This document shows, in pieces, positions 54,563-63,666 of a stretch of DNA of 64,000 nt; within the stretch, counting starts at the first letter, position 1; every line of letters begins with the position of its first letter. The stretch is from Paenibacillus yonginensis. GTDB lineage: Bacteria > Bacillota > Bacilli > Paenibacillales > Paenibacillaceae. A model generated the notes under the pieces. It ran no database searches. It was not told the origin of the DNA and saw only the letters and a program-made list of their open reading frames with translations. The stretch covers positions 310,001 through 374,000 of the forward strand of contig NZ_CP014167.1 of NCBI RefSeq assembly GCF_001685395.1, read 5' to 3'. The position numbers and the translations under genes are program-made.

Positions 54563-55759
54563 TTAATGGTCAGTTTGCTTGGATTTGTTTGATTCTGTTT
54601 GGGGCTGCCTCTCTCGGTCTTCACCGCGCGGGAAGGTTGCTTTCAGCAATGGCGGGGTCACGAGGGTAGTAATCATAACCACAATGACAACGGCTGTAAA
54701 ATAAGCTTCGTCCAGAAGGCTCGATGCCAGCCCCGTTGCCGCCAGGATCAGCGCAACTTCGCCACGCGAAACCATACCGGCGCCGATTGCGGAGGAGGAT
54801 TTGAGGGAGAAGCCGGTTAACTTTGCGCCGAGTCCGCCTCCGATCCATTTGGTCAGGATGGCCACAATACTGAGAACCACAATAATGCCAAGCTGTTCAA
54901 GCACGCCTTCAAAGCTGACCTTCAGGCCGATGCTGACAAAGAAGACAGGGACGAACAGCGCGTAAGCAATCGGTTCGATCCGGGCTTCAACTTTATGTTT
55001 CGAAGGGGTAACAGCAACAGCAATACCGGCAATAAAGGCGCCGATAATTCCGGCTACACCCATCATTTCAGCAAAATAAGAGAAGCCAAAGCAAACGATC
55101 AATCCGGCAGTGATTGCCGTTTCAGTTACTTTAAGTCTGCCGAACAATTTCATGACTAAAGGCACGAGCAGCCAGGCTGCAGCAATGGATACACCAAAGA
55201 AAATCAGCTTCTTGCCCGTAATCCATAACAGGGAATCCCCGCCGCTGCCTGCACCCAGGAAGCTGAGCATAAAAGCGAGCAGCAGAACGACTACGACGTC
55301 GTCAATGACGGCTGCGCCGAGAATAGCTGAGCCCTCGCGGGATTTCAGACGGTCCATTTCCTTTAAGCTTTGAACGGTAATACTGACGGAAGTAGCCGAG
55401 AGCAGCAGACCCAGGAATAAGGCATGAGACTGGCTGAGACCAAAGGCCAGAGCGGCGGCATAACCGCCAAACAAAGGCATCAGAATGCCGCCGAGAGCAA
55501 CAGCCACGGCTGTCTTCCAGTTCTCTTTCAGCTGCTTCAGGTCGGTTTCAAGACCGGCAATAAACATCAACAGCAGTACGCCAATCTCAGAGAAAATATG
55601 GATCCAGTCGGCATCCTGTACCCATCCCAAGACGGCTGGCCCGACGATAATCCCCGAGATCAATTTGCCAAGCACGGAAGGCTGCCCCAGTCTGGCAGCC
55701 GCATGTCCGGCTAGTTTGGTTACGATTAGAATCAAACATAAGGTCAGTACGAATTCCAC
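54563..55759 (-). CDS. Cation/proton antiporter (CPA2, KefB-like)
   Basis: About 398 residues with about 12 TM segments of the Na_H_exchanger fold: LGKLISGIIVGPAVLGWV near 40, the ion-binding GAAVIDDVVVVLLLAFM near 155 and FFVSIGLKVSFEGVL near 280. There is no TrkA-N domain. It exchanges K+ or Na+ for protons. GTG at 55759 follows GAAGGAG seven bases away; the longer frame to 55942 crosses a hairpin. The C-terminal 20 residues are hydrophilic (QTESNKSKQ). Confidence 0.9.
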   Translation of the reverse strand: MEFVLTLCLILIVTKLAGHAAARLGQPSVLGKLISGIIVGPAVLGWVQDADWIHIFSEIGVLLLMFIAGLETDLKQLKENWKTAVAVALGGILMPLFGGYAAALAFGLSQSHALFLGLLLSATSVSITVQSLKEMDRLKSREGSAILGAAVIDDVVVVLLLAFMLSFLGAGSGGDSLLWITGKKLIFFGVSIAAAWLLVPLVMKLFGRLKVTETAITAGLIVCFGFSYFAEMMGVAGIIGAFIAGIAVAVTPSKHKVEARIEPIAYALFVPVFFVSIGLKVSFEGVLEQLGIIVVLSIVAILTKWIGGGLGAKLTGFSLKSSSAIGAGMVSRGEVALILAATGLASSLLDEAYFTAVVIVVMITTLVTPPLLKATFPRGEDRERQPQTESNKSKQTDH

Positions 55760-55842
55760 AACAAAACTCCTTCCCCAGCCCACAAAAAGAGAGCCAGCTA
55801 ACGCAGGGAATCCGTAGGTTTTAGCCTGAAAAAAGGCATAAA

Positions 55843-55875
55843 GGAGCCTGCGTTGGCAGGCTCCTCCAGTTGTCG
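55843..55875 (-). terminator. Hairpin terminator after the ger operon
   Basis: GGAGCCTG pairs with CAGGCTCC across GTTGGC, and on the minus strand it is followed by TTTATGCCTTTTTT. It would end the germination operon before the antiporter gene. Confidence 0.6.
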
Positions 55876-55948
55876 CTTTTTTTAAATTTAAGCTAATTAT
55901 AACATGGATTCGCCTGAAAATAAAGCAAAAGCTGGTTATCATGACTTC

Positions 55949-56149
55949 CTACACCAGTAGGATTAGCAGAATATAACCCAGAAATAGGAGAAAGTTGATT
56001 CCCAGAAGAATGAACCCCAAAACCGAAGACAAAGTCCTCTCTTTATGCATTCCGTTTGCACGGTAGAAAGGGCGATCGAATAGAAGCAGGAAAATCCAGG
56101 AGCACATAAAGTTGATGATCAGATAAATCATCATTTTTGCGTATATCAT
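55949..56149 (-). CDS. Small two-TM protein of the germination operon (D-type)
   Basis: 66 residues with two TM segments (about 5-25 and 43-65) joined by a short charged loop. It follows gerC by 12 bases on the same strand. In Bacillus species some gerA-type operons carry a fourth D gene for a 60-80 residue, two-TM protein (as in gerKD), which modulates germination; the size and place fit. AGGATGAGAAGAAT precedes the ATG. The family match itself is by architecture only. Confidence 0.75.
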   Translation of the reverse strand: MIYAKMMIYLIINFMCSWIFLLLFDRPFYRANGMHKERTLSSVLGFILLGINFLLFLGYILLILLV

Positions 56150-56161
56150 ATTCTTCTCATC

Positions 56162-57397
56162 CTATTCGCTTTTTAATCCAACTCTTCGCACTTTGCATTC
56201 CACCTTGATTTCAATCGGGATTTTAGAAAATACCTCTTCCCACTCCTCCTTGCTGTGGATATTTTTACGCCAATACTGGCTATGATAGGCACGAACAATT
56301 TCGCCCAAGCCAACTATGTCTGACTTGTCTTGTTGAAGCTGATGCATAAATTTGTGGAGGTTCAGCTCCAGCGATTGATTAAATTGTTTCTCGATTTGTT
56401 GAAGCGACTCCGAAGTATTAATCATGGCTTGAGTTTCTTTCTCGACCAATTTGGCCTCAACATGGGCTTTGATATAGGCCGCAGGCTGGCCGTTTTTTAT
56501 TTTCATGTCGATTTTGGTTTCCCGTCGGGTCACGTTCAGCATGACCCCGCCTTTCTCGGAAGCATCTATCATCAATGAATATCCTCCCGGATCCAAACCT
56601 TTAAATTCCATATAAGAAGCTATCTGATGCGGAAGCGTGGTGCCTGCCAACCGGTCTGCTTTGAAGTAAGCAATTCCTTTGATCAGAATATTATCTTCGT
56701 TGCGAATGGAGATATAGGGCAGAAAGGAGTCTTTGCCAAGTTTGGATTGTGCACTCCAAAACTGGCCGATCGTATCCTCGGGAAATTTCCCCATCGCTAC
56801 CGAACGCTCGATCATTCCTAATAGATAAAGCGTAGGGACTCTTTCCAGCGGTGGAGAGACATTCATGAACTTGGCAGCCTCCTGATCTGAAACGAGCAGC
56901 CAAGTGGATCTCCGGACTTCGGGGTTCCGCCGCAAATAATCATTAATATCGCTAAGGCCCCGTTGTGCTATTTCTTTACTGATAATAATGACTCTAAGAT
57001 GAATCAAGGTCTTGGGATCTGCTACTTCCTGCTGCAGATTGTTAAGACAGTCGTCAATAGAGTGGCCGTAAACCTGGACTACCCATACAGGCATGGAATC
57101 CGTCCCTTTTCCGCCTCCGTCCCCGCCCCCCCCTGTGCCAGGCCCCAAGGGGACGCGGCCGGGTACGGCGATCTGTGCCGTTAAACGAATCATACGGTGC
57201 TTGACGGACTCAGGAACGGCAAGATGAGTGACTTTGGTTTCATTGAAATCCTCCTTATTAGAAACTTCGTCAATGGCCAGGCCAAGAATCAAGGCCCTAT
57301 CTTCAATTTCGTGACGGTCCCAGCATCCGGAAAGCAGAGGAACGTGAAGCACGGCCAAGAGCAGCAAAGCCATTATTCGTTTAACCTGTTGTGTCAT
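56162..57397 (-). CDS. Germination receptor C subunit (GerC lipoprotein)
   Basis: 411 residues. The signal peptide ends in the lipobox LLSGC, with the lipidated Cys at about 25, followed by WDRHEIEDRALILGLAID, the hallmark of GerC proteins. A Ser/Gly-rich insertion (TGGGGDGGGKGTDS) at about 90 is unusual. It is anchored on the outside of the spore inner membrane. It overlaps the B subunit gene by 17 bases. Confidence 0.92.
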   Translation of the reverse strand: MTQQVKRIMALLLLAVLHVPLLSGCWDRHEIEDRALILGLAIDEVSNKEDFNETKVTHLAVPESVKHRMIRLTAQIAVPGRVPLGPGTGGGGDGGGKGTDSMPVWVVQVYGHSIDDCLNNLQQEVADPKTLIHLRVIIISKEIAQRGLSDINDYLRRNPEVRRSTWLLVSDQEAAKFMNVSPPLERVPTLYLLGMIERSVAMGKFPEDTIGQFWSAQSKLGKDSFLPYISIRNEDNILIKGIAYFKADRLAGTTLPHQIASYMEFKGLDPGGYSLMIDASEKGGVMLNVTRRETKIDMKIKNGQPAAYIKAHVEAKLVEKETQAMINTSESLQQIEKQFNQSLELNLHKFMHQLQQDKSDIVGLGEIVRAYHSQYWRKNIHSKEEWEEVFSKIPIEIKVECKVRRVGLKSE

Positions 57398-58493
57398 GGC
57401 GACTGTCCCCTTTCCGGGCGAATGACATGATCATCAATAGCAAGGAGTAGAAGAAGATGAAAGCCATGCCGGCGATGCCGGCCTTGTCAACAATGCTGTA
57501 TACCTGAAAGAAATCCTGAGGAATTAAAGAAAAGCTCAGGATGAACGGAGAGATTACCGAAGAATAGAGGCGGTAATCCTGAACCTTCGTTAACCGGCTT
57601 AACAGATATAAGCAAATATAGTAGGCAGAATATAAGGTCGTAAACCCGGTTAAGACCCACACAATAATAAACAAGCCGTCCAAACGCTGGATTCCGCCAA
57701 AAGCGAGGGAGCTGGAGCGCGCCAGTTCCAGCGTAGGATAGACCATCTGTTTCAACTCCTCCGCTCCAAAAACAGCCGTAGCTGTAATGATGATAAATAA
57801 ATAAAAAAAACCGCTGCATAACAAAGAGACAATGCTGGCTTTTAATGCCTTTTGAGGTTCGGCCATGTGCGGGATAAGGATAGCGGCCACAAAAGAAACC
57901 TGAAAAAGGGAAGCAACCGAAAAGGCTCCCCGGTAAAGGTGAACTGGGTGAATTCCGGTAACAGGCAGCAGATTCAAATACTCCCCGTACTTCAAAGCCC
58001 CGACAATAATCAGAACTCCGGGAATCAAAATAAAGGGGAGATAAAAGGTATGGATATAAGCAAATTTAACAATGTCCCTGCGCGAGCCTACCATACAGAG
58101 GAGCATGACAAGTAGCGATGTAATTTCGGTAGGAGTCCGCGGCAGTACAATCAGGTTGATCGCTTCCGCGGATTGCCGCAGAACCCCCGCTGTGAACAGC
58201 ATAAAGTGAAGGATGATTAAGGAGCAGAACAAAACGGTCAAAGGGCCGCCGATCATTTTTTTACTGTAAGCGACCAAATGATCTTTTGGGAACTTGCGCC
58301 CCGCCAGTATAGCCGGAATCAGAAAAAGGACTGCCAAGATGATGCCGGCAAGGGTTAATAACGGGGATCCGCTATCCGCATCAAGGGCAAGGAAATGCGG
58401 AAAGGACAAAACTCCGACACCGACTGTCGTACTGATCAGAACTGATTGGGTTTGGATGACGGTAATTTGTCCTCCGGTAGTTTTACGGCTCAA
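57381..58493 (-). CDS. Germination receptor B subunit (GerB permease-like)
   Basis: 370 residues with about 10 TM segments. It belongs to the spore germination GerB family (TQSVLISTTVGVGVLSFPHF at the start), a branch of the APC transporters; it forms the germinant-binding subunit. TTG at 58493 overlaps the A-subunit stop as TTGA. Germinant specificity is not readable from sequence. Confidence 0.92.
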   Translation of the reverse strand: MSRKTTGGQITVIQTQSVLISTTVGVGVLSFPHFLALDADSGSPLLTLAGIILAVLFLIPAILAGRKFPKDHLVAYSKKMIGGPLTVLFCSLIILHFMLFTAGVLRQSAEAINLIVLPRTPTEITSLLVMLLCMVGSRRDIVKFAYIHTFYLPFILIPGVLIIVGALKYGEYLNLLPVTGIHPVHLYRGAFSVASLFQVSFVAAILIPHMAEPQKALKASIVSLLCSGFFYLFIIITATAVFGAEELKQMVYPTLELARSSSLAFGGIQRLDGLFIIVWVLTGFTTLYSAYYICLYLLSRLTKVQDYRLYSSVISPFILSFSLIPQDFFQVYSIVDKAGIAGMAFIFFYSLLLMIMSFARKGDSRHDTTG

Positions 58494-60112
58494 GTAGGTT
58501 CTTCCTTTCTGCTGGGGCCTTTAAATGCAGAGTCTTTCGAAGACTCTTCGTCTTGCCGGGAAAGTCTTTGCTGATTCATTGGATAGAGATGGCTTGGACG
58601 TTTAGTCAGCCACCACAAAGGTCCACGGATTAACGTATCCTTCATTCCGCTCCAGCTCCCGGGAACGACAGGAGACAGATAAGGAATGCCAAAGGATTCA
58701 AGCGTTAACAAATGATTAACAATAAAGATCAAGCCGATCATCAAACCAAAAAGTCCAAAGAGACCTGAAAGGAAAATCAGCGGAAATCTGAGCATTCTTA
58801 AAGCAATGGCAGCGTTATAGGCAGGTGTTGCAAAAGATCCAATTGTCGTGAGCGCTACAACCACTACAGTAATGGGACTGCAGAAACCAGCTGAAACTGC
58901 CGCTTGACCGACGATGAGAACACCGACGATCGACAAGGCTCCTCCAATCATTTGAGGAAGCCGGATAGTTGCTTCCCGTAGTATTTCCATCGAGATTTCG
59001 ATGATTAGAACCTCAATCATTGCCGGGAAAGGTACCCCTGCACGACCGCCGGCAACCGCAACGGCAAAATCCGTTGGGAGCAGCTCGGGGTTGAACGAGA
59101 TAATCGCCACATAAAGGGCCGGTGTCACCAACGAGAAAATAAGCGCCAGCAGCCGGACGATCCGTAGCAGGGAACCCATCATGAAACGTTCCGTATAATC
59201 ATCCATAGTTTGATAAAATTGAGAAAACATGGTCGGGATAATCAGGACAATCGGGGAGTTGTCCACCATGATCGCAATTCTTCCCTCCAGCAGAGCTGCA
59301 GCTGTTTTGTCAGGGCGTTCCGTATTTTGAATTTGCGGAAAAGGAGAGAACGGATGGTCTTCGATAAACTGCTCGATATAACCAGCGTCGAGGATGGCAT
59401 CCGTATTGATTTTGGATAAACGGCGAAGGGCTTCTTCCACCAAATCAGGATTGACGATTCCTTCAATATAACAAACGGCTACCCTGGATTGCGTGCGTGC
59501 GCCAACCGGGCATATCTTAACTTTTAAGTTTCGGGTCTGAAGGCGTGCCCGGAGCAGAGACAGATTGGATTCTAGAGATTCGATGTACCCCTCGCGAGAG
59601 CCTTTGATAACCTGTTCAGTTTGAGGCTGTTCAATGCTCCGCTGTTCAACCTTACGGGTTTGAAGGAGAAGGTTGTCACGGACTCCGTCAGTCAGCAGGG
59701 CGGTACTGCCCAGCATAATTCCCCTTATTAGCTTCTCCATTTCCGCTTCTTTGTGTCCCTCTGACACGAGAAGATAGTCCTTCAATAGAATATCCGGCAG
59801 CTCCGGAGATGGGGCCTCCGATAGTCCAGGCTGACCCTGTGTATGCATGAGCTGTTTTAGGATTCCTTCATGAATAAGGTTTTGGTCTGCAACCGGAGCC
59901 ATGAACACCAAACAAGCTTCGACTTGGCCGAAGATCCGGAATTTCCGCAGGATAAAGTCGTCATTATCTCCAAGTAATGATTTTAAGAGTTCAAGTTTAT
60001 CTTCCATTCGAAGAGAGTTCAGTATGGCATTGGTGTCCCCAAAGGGTGGGAATTGATCTCCTTTCCGGCTATTAGGTTTGTAATTGTCCAGGAGCTGCTT
60101 CCAACTTGCCAT
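58490..60112 (-). CDS. Germination receptor A subunit (GerA)
   Basis: 540 residues. An N-terminal soluble domain (about 1-240) is followed by about five TM segments. Motifs include EGRIAIMVDNSPIVLIIPTMF and FPAMIEVLIIEISMEILREA of the GerA family. It forms part of a germinant-gated channel. ATG at 60112 follows GGAGGG; the upstream 12 codons are unsupported. It is first of the four-gene ger operon and divergent from a GbsR-like gene. A SigG promoter is expected but was not identified. Confidence 0.93.
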   Translation of the reverse strand: MASWKQLLDNYKPNSRKGDQFPPFGDTNAILNSLRMEDKLELLKSLLGDNDDFILRKFRIFGQVEACLVFMAPVADQNLIHEGILKQLMHTQGQPGLSEAPSPELPDILLKDYLLVSEGHKEAEMEKLIRGIMLGSTALLTDGVRDNLLLQTRKVEQRSIEQPQTEQVIKGSREGYIESLESNLSLLRARLQTRNLKVKICPVGARTQSRVAVCYIEGIVNPDLVEEALRRLSKINTDAILDAGYIEQFIEDHPFSPFPQIQNTERPDKTAAALLEGRIAIMVDNSPIVLIIPTMFSQFYQTMDDYTERFMMGSLLRIVRLLALIFSLVTPALYVAIISFNPELLPTDFAVAVAGGRAGVPFPAMIEVLIIEISMEILREATIRLPQMIGGALSIVGVLIVGQAAVSAGFCSPITVVVVALTTIGSFATPAYNAAIALRMLRFPLIFLSGLFGLFGLMIGLIFIVNHLLTLESFGIPYLSPVVPGSWSGMKDTLIRGPLWWLTKRPSHLYPMNQQRLSRQDEESSKDSAFKGPSRKEEPT

Positions 60113-60316
60113 TTTGTCCCTCCAACTTAAGGTCAATTTCTTAATCACTATTTCCCAAAAGATAATGGGTTATGTATGATCGGCTTCCCTTTCTTTACAT
60201 TTGTAATCCACTTTCATACAATAAGACAAGAATATACACAGGCTCGGCATAAGCCGCAGGATTAGTCCAATTTAGTCAAACGGCAGCAGGAGACATTTCA
60301 CGGGAGGTTAGCAGCA

Positions 60317-60883
60317 ATGGGTTTGGAACAGCTTACTCCGGAAGAACAAGCTGAGGTTGCCCGTATTCGCAAGAGAGTTATTGAAACGATTGGAAGCAAC
60401 ATGGATTTGTACGGCATTACCCAGTCGACGGGACATTTGTACGGATTGATGTTCTTCTCCGATAAGCCAATGACGCTGGATGAAATGGGTCAGGAAATGA
60501 AGATGAGCAAGACAAGCATGAGCACCGGGGTGCGTAAGCTGCTTGATTTGAAAATGGTCAACAAAGTATGGGAGAAGGGCTCCCGTAAGGATTTATATGA
60601 AGTAGAGTATGACTGGCATCAAACCTTTGCGGATTTCTTTGCAACGGAGTGGAGGAGGGCGGTGGAGAGCAACCGGAATGCTTTGCGCCGTTCCATGGCT
60701 GAAATTGACCGGTTGCTGCTTCAGTTTTCAGCGGAGCTTGAAGAGGACGCTTTTCGTCAAATCCTGTTTCAGGATAAACAAAAAATGGAGAACGCCATGG
60801 CTTATTATGCCTGGCTGGACCGTTTGATAGACGCCATGGAAAGCGGGGAAATCTTTGATCTCGTTCCCAAAGAATCCCCCTGA
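60317..60883 (+). CDS. GbsR/MarR-type transcriptional regulator
   Basis: 188 residues. ETIGSNMDLYGITQSTGHLYGLMFFSDKPMTLDEMGQEM and the helix-turn-helix MSKTSMSTGVRKLLDLKMVNKVWEKGSRKDL-type region match GbsR/OpcR, which control choline and glycine betaine uptake or synthesis. No gbs or opu gene is in the window, so the target is not known. GGGAGG precedes the ATG. A terminator follows. Confidence 0.85.
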   Translation: MGLEQLTPEEQAEVARIRKRVIETIGSNMDLYGITQSTGHLYGLMFFSDKPMTLDEMGQEMKMSKTSMSTGVRKLLDLKMVNKVWEKGSRKDLYEVEYDWHQTFADFFATEWRRAVESNRNALRRSMAEIDRLLLQFSAELEEDAFRQILFQDKQKMENAMAYYAWLDRLIDAMESGEIFDLVPKESP

Positions 60884-60919
60884 TTAAATTAAGATTCAGA
60901 ATTAAGCTTCGATAAAAAT

Positions 60920-60967
60920 ACAGCGGCAGGCTGGACCTTAAAGGTCTGGCCTGCCGCTGTTTGGTTT
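60920..60967. terminator. Terminator between GbsR-like gene and pstB
   Basis: ACAGCGGCAGGC pairs with GCCTGCCGCTGT around an inner ACC/GGT stem, followed by TTGGTTT. It can serve both convergent genes. Confidence 0.85.
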
Positions 60968-60995
60968 AGACACCATGATGCAGAATCAGGAGGAA

Positions 60996-61751
60996 TCAGC
61001 CGAAGCGGCCGGAGATGTATTCCTGGGTCATCGGATCGGAAGGGTTGGTGAAAATCTTCTCTGTCTCATCGTATTCAATCAGCTTGCCCATATAGAAATA
61101 GGCCGTGTGGCCGGAAATCCGGGCCGCCTGCTGCATATTGTGGGTCACGATGACGATGCAAAGCTGCTCTTTAAGCTGGAGAATGGTTTCCTCAATTTTG
61201 GAGGTAGAGACCGGATCAAGCGCCGAAGCCGGCTCGTCAAGCAGCAAAATCTTCGGCTGGACGGACAAAGCACGTGCGATGCACAGTCGCTGCTGCTGGC
61301 CGCCGGACAGCGATAAAGCAGAAGTGTGAAGCCGGTCCTTGACTTCGTCCCACAAGGCCGCTTTACGCAGACTGTCTTCAACGATGCCGTCAAGCTCGGC
61401 TTTATTTTTGACACCATGATATCTGGGCCCAAAAGCAACGTTGGCATATATGGATTTATAAAAAGGATTTGGCCGCTGCCAAACCATGCCGATTTTTTGT
61501 CGCAATACCGTAACGTCTGTGTCAGGAGCGTTTATATTGTTGCCGTCGATCCAGATGTTCCCGGTCATACGCGAGCCGGGGATTTCATCATTCATCCGGT
61601 TCAGTGCTCTAAGAAAGGTCGATTTGCCGCAGCCGGACGGACCGATCAAAGCGGTGACCGAATTTCCCGAGAAGGACAAATCTACGCCTTTAACGGCTTC
61701 ATTTTGACCGTAATAGATTTTAAGATCTTCGGTGCGAAGAATATCCGTCAT
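60996..61751 (-). CDS. pstB: Phosphate ABC transporter ATPase PstB
   Basis: About 251 residues. Walker [20 protein letters not shown], signature [15 protein letters not shown] and Walker [14 protein letters not shown] are present, and the sequence matches PstB throughout ([15 protein letters not shown]). It energises high-affinity phosphate uptake. ATG at 61751 follows GGAG nine bases away. Last gene of pstS-pstC-pstA-pstB; only 18 bases separate it from pstA. Confidence 0.96.
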   Translation of the reverse strand: MTDILRTEDLKIYYGQNEAVKGVDLSFSGNSVTALIGPSGCGKSTFLRALNRMNDEIPGSRMTGNIWIDGNNINAPDTDVTVLRQKIGMVWQRPNPFYKSIYANVAFGPRYHGVKNKAELDGIVEDSLRKAALWDEVKDRLHTSALSLSGGQQQRLCIARALSVQPKILLLDEPASALDPVSTSKIEETILQLKEQLCIVIVTHNMQQAARISGHTAYFYMGKLIEYDETEKIFTNPSDPMTQEYISGRFG

Positions 61752-61769
61752 GTCATCGATCTCCAATTC

Positions 61770-62657
61770 TTATTTAATGGAAGTGAACTTTCTGTACAGC
61801 AGTCTGCCGACCCAGCGTGCCAGCAGGTTAAAGAGAAGCACCATAATGACCAGCACCGCAGATGCCCCGGCAGCGATTTGAGCCGCATCAGGCGAAAGCC
61901 CTTCGCTATTTACCTTCCAGATATGGACGGATAACGTTTCCGCAGGACGCAGCGGGTTAATCGGCGAGTGCAGGCTTGTCGGATTCCAATCGGTGAAATC
62001 CAGCTTTGGCGTCGTCATACCGGCTGTGAACAGCAGGGCGGCGGCTTCACCAAAAATCCTGCCGGCTGCAAGAATAGTGCCGGTAATAATGGCAGGCAGC
62101 GCAACCGGGAACAGGATGGAGGTAATAATCTTCCAGTGGGATAGTCCCATAGCCAGACCGGCTTCTTTTTGTTCAATCGGCACGCTGCGGAAGGCCTGCT
62201 CAGTAACGCGAACCATGAGCGGCATGTTAAAGATCGTCAGAACAAGGGCTCCGGATAAGACGGAGAACCCGAATTGAAATGTATTTACGAGAACTAGCAA
62301 ACCAAACAAACCTACAACGATCGAAGGGAAAGAAGACAATACTTCAACAATCAGACGTATGGAAGCGGTGATCCGGCCTTCTTTGGCGTATTCCGCCATA
62401 TAAATCCCGGCTCCGATCCCAAGCGGAATCGTAATGATCAAGGTCAGAACGAGCAAATAAATCGAATTAAACAGTGCGGGGCCTATCCCGCCCCCGGCTT
62501 TGATCGTTTCAGGCTCGGAGGTCAGGAAATGCCAGTCGATATGACTGATTCCACGGACCAGAATATAGGCCAGCATGCCCACCAGGACAGCGATAATTAA
62601 TGCAGAAAAGAAAATAATAACGCCGGTCGCAATCCGGTCTTTAACTTTGGCGCTCAA
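61770..62657 (-). CDS. pstA: Phosphate ABC transporter permease PstA
   Basis: 295 residues with six TM segments and the loop EQAFRSVPIEQKEAGLAMGL characteristic of PstA. It forms the channel with PstC. TTG at 62657 follows GGAGGG and overlaps the pstC stop (TTGA), so translation is coupled. Confidence 0.95.
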   Translation of the reverse strand: MSAKVKDRIATGVIIFFSALIIAVLVGMLAYILVRGISHIDWHFLTSEPETIKAGGGIGPALFNSIYLLVLTLIITIPLGIGAGIYMAEYAKEGRITASIRLIVEVLSSFPSIVVGLFGLLVLVNTFQFGFSVLSGALVLTIFNMPLMVRVTEQAFRSVPIEQKEAGLAMGLSHWKIITSILFPVALPAIITGTILAAGRIFGEAAALLFTAGMTTPKLDFTDWNPTSLHSPINPLRPAETLSVHIWKVNSEGLSPDAAQIAAGASAVLVIMVLLFNLLARWVGRLLYRKFTSIK

Positions 62658-63553
62658 ATTCTTGCCCTCCTTTCAAGCAGACGCACAATCAGGACAAACA
62701 CAAAGGTCATCAGCAGCAGGATAAGCGCCATGCTCCACAATGCATTGTTCTGAACGGAGCCCATAACGGTGTTGCTCATGTTCAGCGTGATTACACTTGT
62801 TAAGGTAGAAGCGGATTCAAACAGCGATCTTGGGATATGCGGCGCATTCCCGATGACCATCTGCACGGCCAAAGCTTCGCCAAAGGCGCGGGCCATCCCG
62901 AGAACCACCCCGGTCAGCACGGATGGGAGCACAGTAGGGAGCACGACACCGGCAATCGTCTGCCAGCGGGTAGCCCCCAAGCCGTAAGAGGCTTCTTTAA
63001 GATTGCGGGGCAGGGAGCTTAGGGCATCGGTCGCGATACTCGTAATGGTAGGCAGGATCATGATCGACAAGACGACTGAACCCGCTGCCACGCCAAGCCC
63101 TTGTCCGGGAAAGATATCGCGAAGAAAAGGCACCAATACGCTTAAACCGATAAAGCCGTAAACAACGGACGGGATACCGGCCAAAAGTTCAACTACGGGC
63201 TGAAGGATCTTTTTCCCCCAGTTGGGTGTTATTTCAGTCATGAACAGCGCCGCACATACGCTCAAAGGACTGGCAATGACAGCGGCCAGCAGCGAGGTCA
63301 CAAAAGAGCCGAAAATAAAAGGCAGCGCGCCGAATTTATTAGAATCAGGCTGCCAGGTTTGTCCAAACAGGAACTCGGACAAACTTACGCCGTTGATTGC
63401 GAAGGTTGCAATGCCTTTGCTGGCTACAAAATAAACAATCGAAACGATGATTACAATAAGAAGTGCAACACAGAAGGTCGTGTAAATTCGCCCGATCCAT
63501 TCTTCGGCCCGGTGCTTTCGGAACAGAAGCGGGGTTTCTTGTTTTGCTTTCAT
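62654..63553 (-). CDS. pstC: Phosphate ABC transporter permease PstC
   Basis: 299 residues with six TM segments. The loop ALSSLPRNLKEASYGLGATR is the EAA-type ATPase contact. ATG at 63553 follows GAAGG. Upstream, a hairpin separates it from pstS, probably lowering the amount of permease relative to binding protein. Confidence 0.95.
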   Translation of the reverse strand: MKAKQETPLLFRKHRAEEWIGRIYTTFCVALLIVIIVSIVYFVASKGIATFAINGVSLSEFLFGQTWQPDSNKFGALPFIFGSFVTSLLAAVIASPLSVCAALFMTEITPNWGKKILQPVVELLAGIPSVVYGFIGLSVLVPFLRDIFPGQGLGVAAGSVVLSIMILPTITSIATDALSSLPRNLKEASYGLGATRWQTIAGVVLPTVLPSVLTGVVLGMARAFGEALAVQMVIGNAPHIPRSLFESASTLTSVITLNMSNTVMGSVQNNALWSMALILLLMTFVFVLIVRLLERRARI

Positions 63554-63614
63554 GGATGGCCTTCTTTCCTGGATTTTTTATAAAGGGTGTTCACCAAGGA
63601 TAAACGTGAAAATA

Positions 63615-63642
63615 GAGGTCGAAGGCAAATGCCTTCGGCCTC
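63615..63642 (-). promoter_or_regulatory. Intercistronic hairpin between pstS and pstC
   Basis: GAGGTCGAAGGC pairs with GCCTTCGGCCTC with one wobble across AAAT. On the minus strand it is followed by TATTTTC, so it could be a partial terminator or an mRNA 3' end stabiliser for pstS. Confidence 0.65.
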
Positions 63643-63666
63643 CTGTCAAAACAAGTGCCTTGCTTC

